Part shown: positions 61,332 through 64,000 of the stretch, one piece after another
How positions within the stretch are numbered: position 1 is the first letter of the stretch
Layout of the letters: each line of letters begins with the position of its first letter
Assembly: GCA_963821705.1 (NCBI GenBank)
Contig: CAWGEV010000006.1
Location: 62,001-126,000 of the forward strand
DNA: 64,000 nt
Origin: DASUPK01 sp963821705
GTDB taxonomy: Bacteria; Actinomycetota; Thermoleophilia; Solirubrobacterales; 70-9
Direction of reading: 5' to 3'
Program-made: the position numbers and the translations under genes
The notes under the pieces: model-generated
What the model was told of the DNA's origin: nothing
What the model saw: only the letters and a program-made list of their open reading frames with translations
Database searches by the model: none

Positions 61332-61757
61332 TTACTCGGTCAAGCGGAACTCGGCGTCGAACTCGGCGAAGAACGCCTCGCCCATCTGCTGGGCGCTGTC
61401 CGGGCCGTCGCCGTAGAGCCGCTCGAAGAACTCGGCCGTGCGCATCGGTGGACGGACCTCCCAGCGCATCGTCGTGGGCTCATCCGTTCCCATCTGATGA
61501 GGTGTCCCAGCGGGAACCTCGAAGCTCTCGCCCTGCCCGTAGACCTGCTCCTCGCCGCCGACGATCGCCCGCATCGAGCCCTCCAGGACCTCGAAGCGCT
61601 CCTCCTGGGCCGGGTGGAGATGCATGGGCGGCATGCCGCCGTCTCCGCTGTAGTAGGCCTCCATCTCGAGCAGCTCGCCGTCCGTCTCGTCGGCCGTCCG
61701 GACGAAGAGGAGCTTCATCCCGCCGGGGCTCTCGATCTGCTGGCCGGCTACCGGCAC
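61332..61757 (-). CDS. Cupin domain protein
   Basis: 141 residues: MPPMHLHPAQEERFEVLEGS is the first cupin motif with HxH...E metal ligands, VYGQGESFEVPAGTPHQMGT the second. A helical tail (FFERLYGDGPDSAQQMGEAF) follows. Single-domain cupin of unknown substrate. The start GTG 61757 is tentative. Confidence 0.83.
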   Translation of the reverse strand: MPVAGQQIESPGGMKLLFVRTADETDGELLEMEAYYSGDGGMPPMHLHPAQEERFEVLEGSMRAIVGGEEQVYGQGESFEVPAGTPHQMGTDEPTTMRWEVRPPMRTAEFFERLYGDGPDSAQQMGEAFFAEFDAEFRLTE

Positions 61758-61769
61758 GTCCGCATGACT

Positions 61770-61845
61770 GCTTCGCCATCAGGCTGGGGCGATAACCGCA
61801 CCCCAACATAAGTCGCTCCGGGCTTCGCCCTGCGCTCCTGGAGTG
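61770..61845. repeat. Dispersed structured repeat, copy B
   Basis: Same ordered blocks as copy A at 48656-48731, with hairpins TGGGGCG/CGC-CCCA and GGGC-TTC-GCCC. The loops TTCG are kept while stem bases differ, which suggests the fold is conserved. Lies between the cupin start and the secA stop. Confidence 0.6.
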
Positions 61846-61854
61846 AGGCGCGGT

Positions 61855-64000
61855 TTACGCCCCATGGCACTTCTTGTACTTCTTGCCGGAGCCGCACCAG
61901 CAGGGATCGTTCCGGCCGATCTTCTCCTTGTCGTCCTTCACGACCGTCTCCTGCTCGGGAATCGCGCCGCCGCCGTTGCCGGGCTGGGCGTTGCCCTCGA
62001 TCGCCGCCTCCGCGGCGACGTCCGCGCCCTGCGCCGTGGCGACCGCGGCCTGGCCGAGCGCCGAGGGCTGCTCGGCCGTCCCGCCCGAGTAGTCGAAGCC
62101 GCCGGCCTGCGGCTGCGGCGCGAACTGCTCCTGCGCGCGCGGAGCCACCTCCACCTCGACATGAAAGATGAGGCGGGCGAACTCCTCCCAGATCGAGTGC
62201 ATCAGCGCCTCGAACATGGAGAAGCCCTCGTTCTTGTAGGCGACCAGCGGATCGATCTGCGCGAAACCGCGGAGGTGGATGCCCTCGCGGAGGTAGTCCA
62301 TCTCGTAGAGGTGCTCGCGCCAGCGATTGTCGATGATCTGCAGCAGGATCGCCCGCTCCAGCTGCCGCATGATCTCGTCGCCGAACTCCTGCTCGCGGCG
62401 GTCGTAGGCGCCGAGCGCGTCGGCCAGCAGGCTCTCGCGCAGGTCCTCGCGGTCGGTCTGCTCAGGCTGGAGGGTGGAGACGTCCAGGGTCGACGGCCAG
62501 AGCTGCTGGACCTGCGTCTGGAGCTCGGCCAGGTCCCAGTCCTCGATCACGTCGCCGGGGGTGTAGTCGTCTACGAGGCTCGAGACGACCTCCCCGACGC
62601 CCTCGCGCGCTGCGTCGGACATGTCCTTGCCGTCGAGGATCTCGCGGCGGTACTTGTAGACGACCCGCCGCTGCTCGTTCATGACGTCGTCGTACTCGAG
62701 GACGCGCTTGCGGATCAGGAAGTTCTGCTCCTCGACCTTCTTCTGGGCGTTCTCGATGGTCTTGGTGAGCATTTTCGCCTCGAGCGCCTCCTCCTCGCCC
62801 GCCTCGTTTACGGGGCCGAGCCGGTCGAGGATCTTGTAGATCCGGTCGCCGGCGAAGAGACGGATCAGGTCGTCCTCCGCGGAGAGGAAGAAGCGGGATT
62901 CGCCGGCGTCCCCCTGGCGGCCCGAGCGGCCGCGAAGCTGGTTGTCGATCCGGCGGGACTCGTGGCGCTCGGTCCCGATGATGAACAGCCCGCCGAGCTC
63001 GCGCACCTCATCAGCTTGAGCCTGGATCTGGGACTCGAACTGCGCGATCAGGGCCTTCAGCTCCTCCTCGTAGCTCTCATCTTCGGGCGTGAGGCCGAGC
63101 TTGCGAAGCTCGGCCTGAGCCATGCCCTCGGGGCTGCCGCCGAGCTTGATGTCCACCCCGCGCCCCGCCATGTTCGTGGCGATGGTGACGGCGCCCTTGC
63201 GCCCCGCCTGGGCGATCGTCTCACCCTCCCGCTGGGCATACTCGGGCTTGGCATTGAGGACGACGTGCTCGATCCCGCGGCGCTTGAGCTGGTCGGCGAG
63301 CATCTCCGAGGTCTCGACGGAGATCGTCCCGACCAGGATCGGCTGGCCGGCCTCGTTGCGCCGCTCGATCTCCGCGACGACGGCCTTCCACTTGCCATCC
63401 TTGGTCTTGTAGATCGCGTCGTTCTGATCGAGGCGGATCATCTCGACGTTGGTTGGGATCTCGACCGTCGGGACCTTGTAGATCTTCATGAACTCCTGGG
63501 CCTCGGTCAGCGCCGTGCCCGTCATTCCGGAAAGCTTCTCGTACAGCCGGAAGTAGTTCTGAAGCGTGATCGTGGCGAGGGTCTGGTTCTCCTCGCGGAT
63601 AGCGACGCCCTCCTTCGCCTCGACCGCCTGGTGCAGCCCCTCGGACCAGCGCCGTCCCTCGAGGATGCGGCCGGTGAACTCGTCGATGATCATCACCTCG
63701 CCCTCGACCACCTCGTACTCGACGCCGCGCTTGTAGAGGGACTCGGCCTTGAGTGACTGGATCAGGTGGTTGACCAGGGTGCCGTGCTCGCCGAGATAGA
63801 GGTTCTCGACGCCCAGGAACTCCTCTGCTTTGGCGATCCCCCGCTCGGTCGGCGCCACGGTCTTGTGCTTCTCGTCGTACTCGTAGTCGTAGTCGGCCTC
63901 GCGCGTGTCCTTCGACTCACCGAGCGACTTGAGCTTCTCCTTGAACTGCTCGCCCTTCATCTGCTTGGCGAGGCGGGCGAAGGTGTAATAGAGGTCGGCG
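61855..64000 (-). CDS. secA: Preprotein translocase ATPase SecA (N-terminus outside window)
   Basis: The frame is open to the window edge, giving at least 714 residues, so about 200 N-terminal residues are missing. Visible: the end of NBD1/the preprotein domain (FLGVENLYLGEHGTLVNHLI, IIDEFTGRILEGRRWSEGLH), MTGTALTEAQEFMKIYK, NBD2 with NMAGRGVDIKLGGSPEG and GTERHESRRIDNQLRGRSGR, the helical scaffold and wing domains, and the C-terminal zinc motif NDPCWCGSGKKYKKCHGA. It drives protein export through SecYEG. Confidence 0.96.
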   Translation of the reverse strand, partial: ADLYYTFARLAKQMKGEQFKEKLKSLGESKDTREADYDYEYDEKHKTVAPTERGIAKAEEFLGVENLYLGEHGTLVNHLIQSLKAESLYKRGVEYEVVEGEVMIIDEFTGRILEGRRWSEGLHQAVEAKEGVAIREENQTLATITLQNYFRLYEKLSGMTGTALTEAQEFMKIYKVPTVEIPTNVEMIRLDQNDAIYKTKDGKWKAVVAEIERRNEAGQPILVGTISVETSEMLADQLKRRGIEHVVLNAKPEYAQREGETIAQAGRKGAVTIATNMAGRGVDIKLGGSPEGMAQAELRKLGLTPEDESYEEELKALIAQFESQIQAQADEVRELGGLFIIGTERHESRRIDNQLRGRSGRQGDAGESRFFLSAEDDLIRLFAGDRIYKILDRLGPVNEAGEEEALEAKMLTKTIENAQKKVEEQNFLIRKRVLEYDDVMNEQRRVVYKYRREILDGKDMSDAAREGVGEVVSSLVDDYTPGDVIEDWDLAELQTQVQQLWPSTLDVSTLQPEQTDREDLRESLLADALGAYDRREQEFGDEIMRQLERAILLQIIDNRWREHLYEMDYLREGIHLRGFAQIDPLVAYKNEGFSMFEALMHSIWEEFARLIFHVEVEVAPRAQEQFAPQPQAGGFDYSGGTAEQPSALGQAAVATAQGADVAAEAAIEGNAQPGNGGGAIPEQETVVKDDKEKIGRNDPCWCGSGKKYKKCHGA

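Overview
The window is high-GC DNA, almost fully coding, with G or C at most third codon positions. The best fit is an actinobacterium of the class Thermoleophilia (Solirubrobacterales-like). This rests on inference from several signs: a type III glutamine synthetase, three copies of the small secreted family with the LGGGxYAA / KNSVGxKQLKNxAV signature, many apparently leaderless promoters of the TAnnnT-6/7nt-start type, and secreted proteins ending in lysine-rich beta domains. No rRNA, tRNA, CRISPR array, insertion sequence or prophage was recognised; the one RNA gene is tmRNA.

Layout. 0-9 kb: VOC proteins, glutamine synthetase III, a GAF-GGDEF diguanylate cyclase, a DUF2855 protein, a CPA1 cation/proton antiporter, an acyl-CoA synthetase and a flavodoxin. 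9-17 kb: two ABC export systems around a secreted Kelch protein, then a GAP-family membrane protein, a second antiporter and an HdeD-like protein. 17-22 kb: patatin, secreted beta-helix protein, surface proteins and a DHFR-fold protein. 22-28 kb: a tight minus-strand cluster (citryl-CoA lyase-like, PaaK-like ligase, VOC enzyme, glutathione transferase) next to a PPOX protein, a rhodanese and a metallo-hydrolase. 28-35 kb: secreted phosphoesterase, two-component system, cupin and hydrolases. 35-44.5 kb: tmRNA, site-2 protease, a very long charged coiled-coil protein, then ftsE-ftsX-ctpA-rnr-smpB in one overlapping operon. 45-48 kb: a split transketolase. 48.6-51.7 kb: a compact cluster resembling part of the methylamine-utilisation (mau) maturation machinery. 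52-64 kb: trypsin-like protease, nadA, fpg-like, nadC, SnoaL paralogues, ECF sigma with ogt, FIST protein, prfB with its programmed frameshift, methyltransferase, cupin and most of secA.

Cooperation between genes. tmRNA, SmpB and RNase R, all of the trans-translation pathway, lie within 6.3 kb. ftsE and ftsX are joined to a periplasmic C-terminal processing protease. nadA and nadC supply NAD synthesis. The response regulator gene has an 11-bp-phased direct repeat in front of it, which suggests autoregulation.

Two features stand out. First, three genes have no ATG, GTG or TTG where their conserved N-terminus begins. Each has ATC there, exactly 6 nt behind a TAnGCT -10 hexamer, so all three look like leaderless genes starting at ATC. 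Second, about ten genes are broken only by single-base insertions, never by clear deletions or nonsense changes. They are concentrated in glutamine synthetase (7) and the first antiporter (9) and are absent from neighbours of equal length. I treat these as probable consensus errors but record them in detail.
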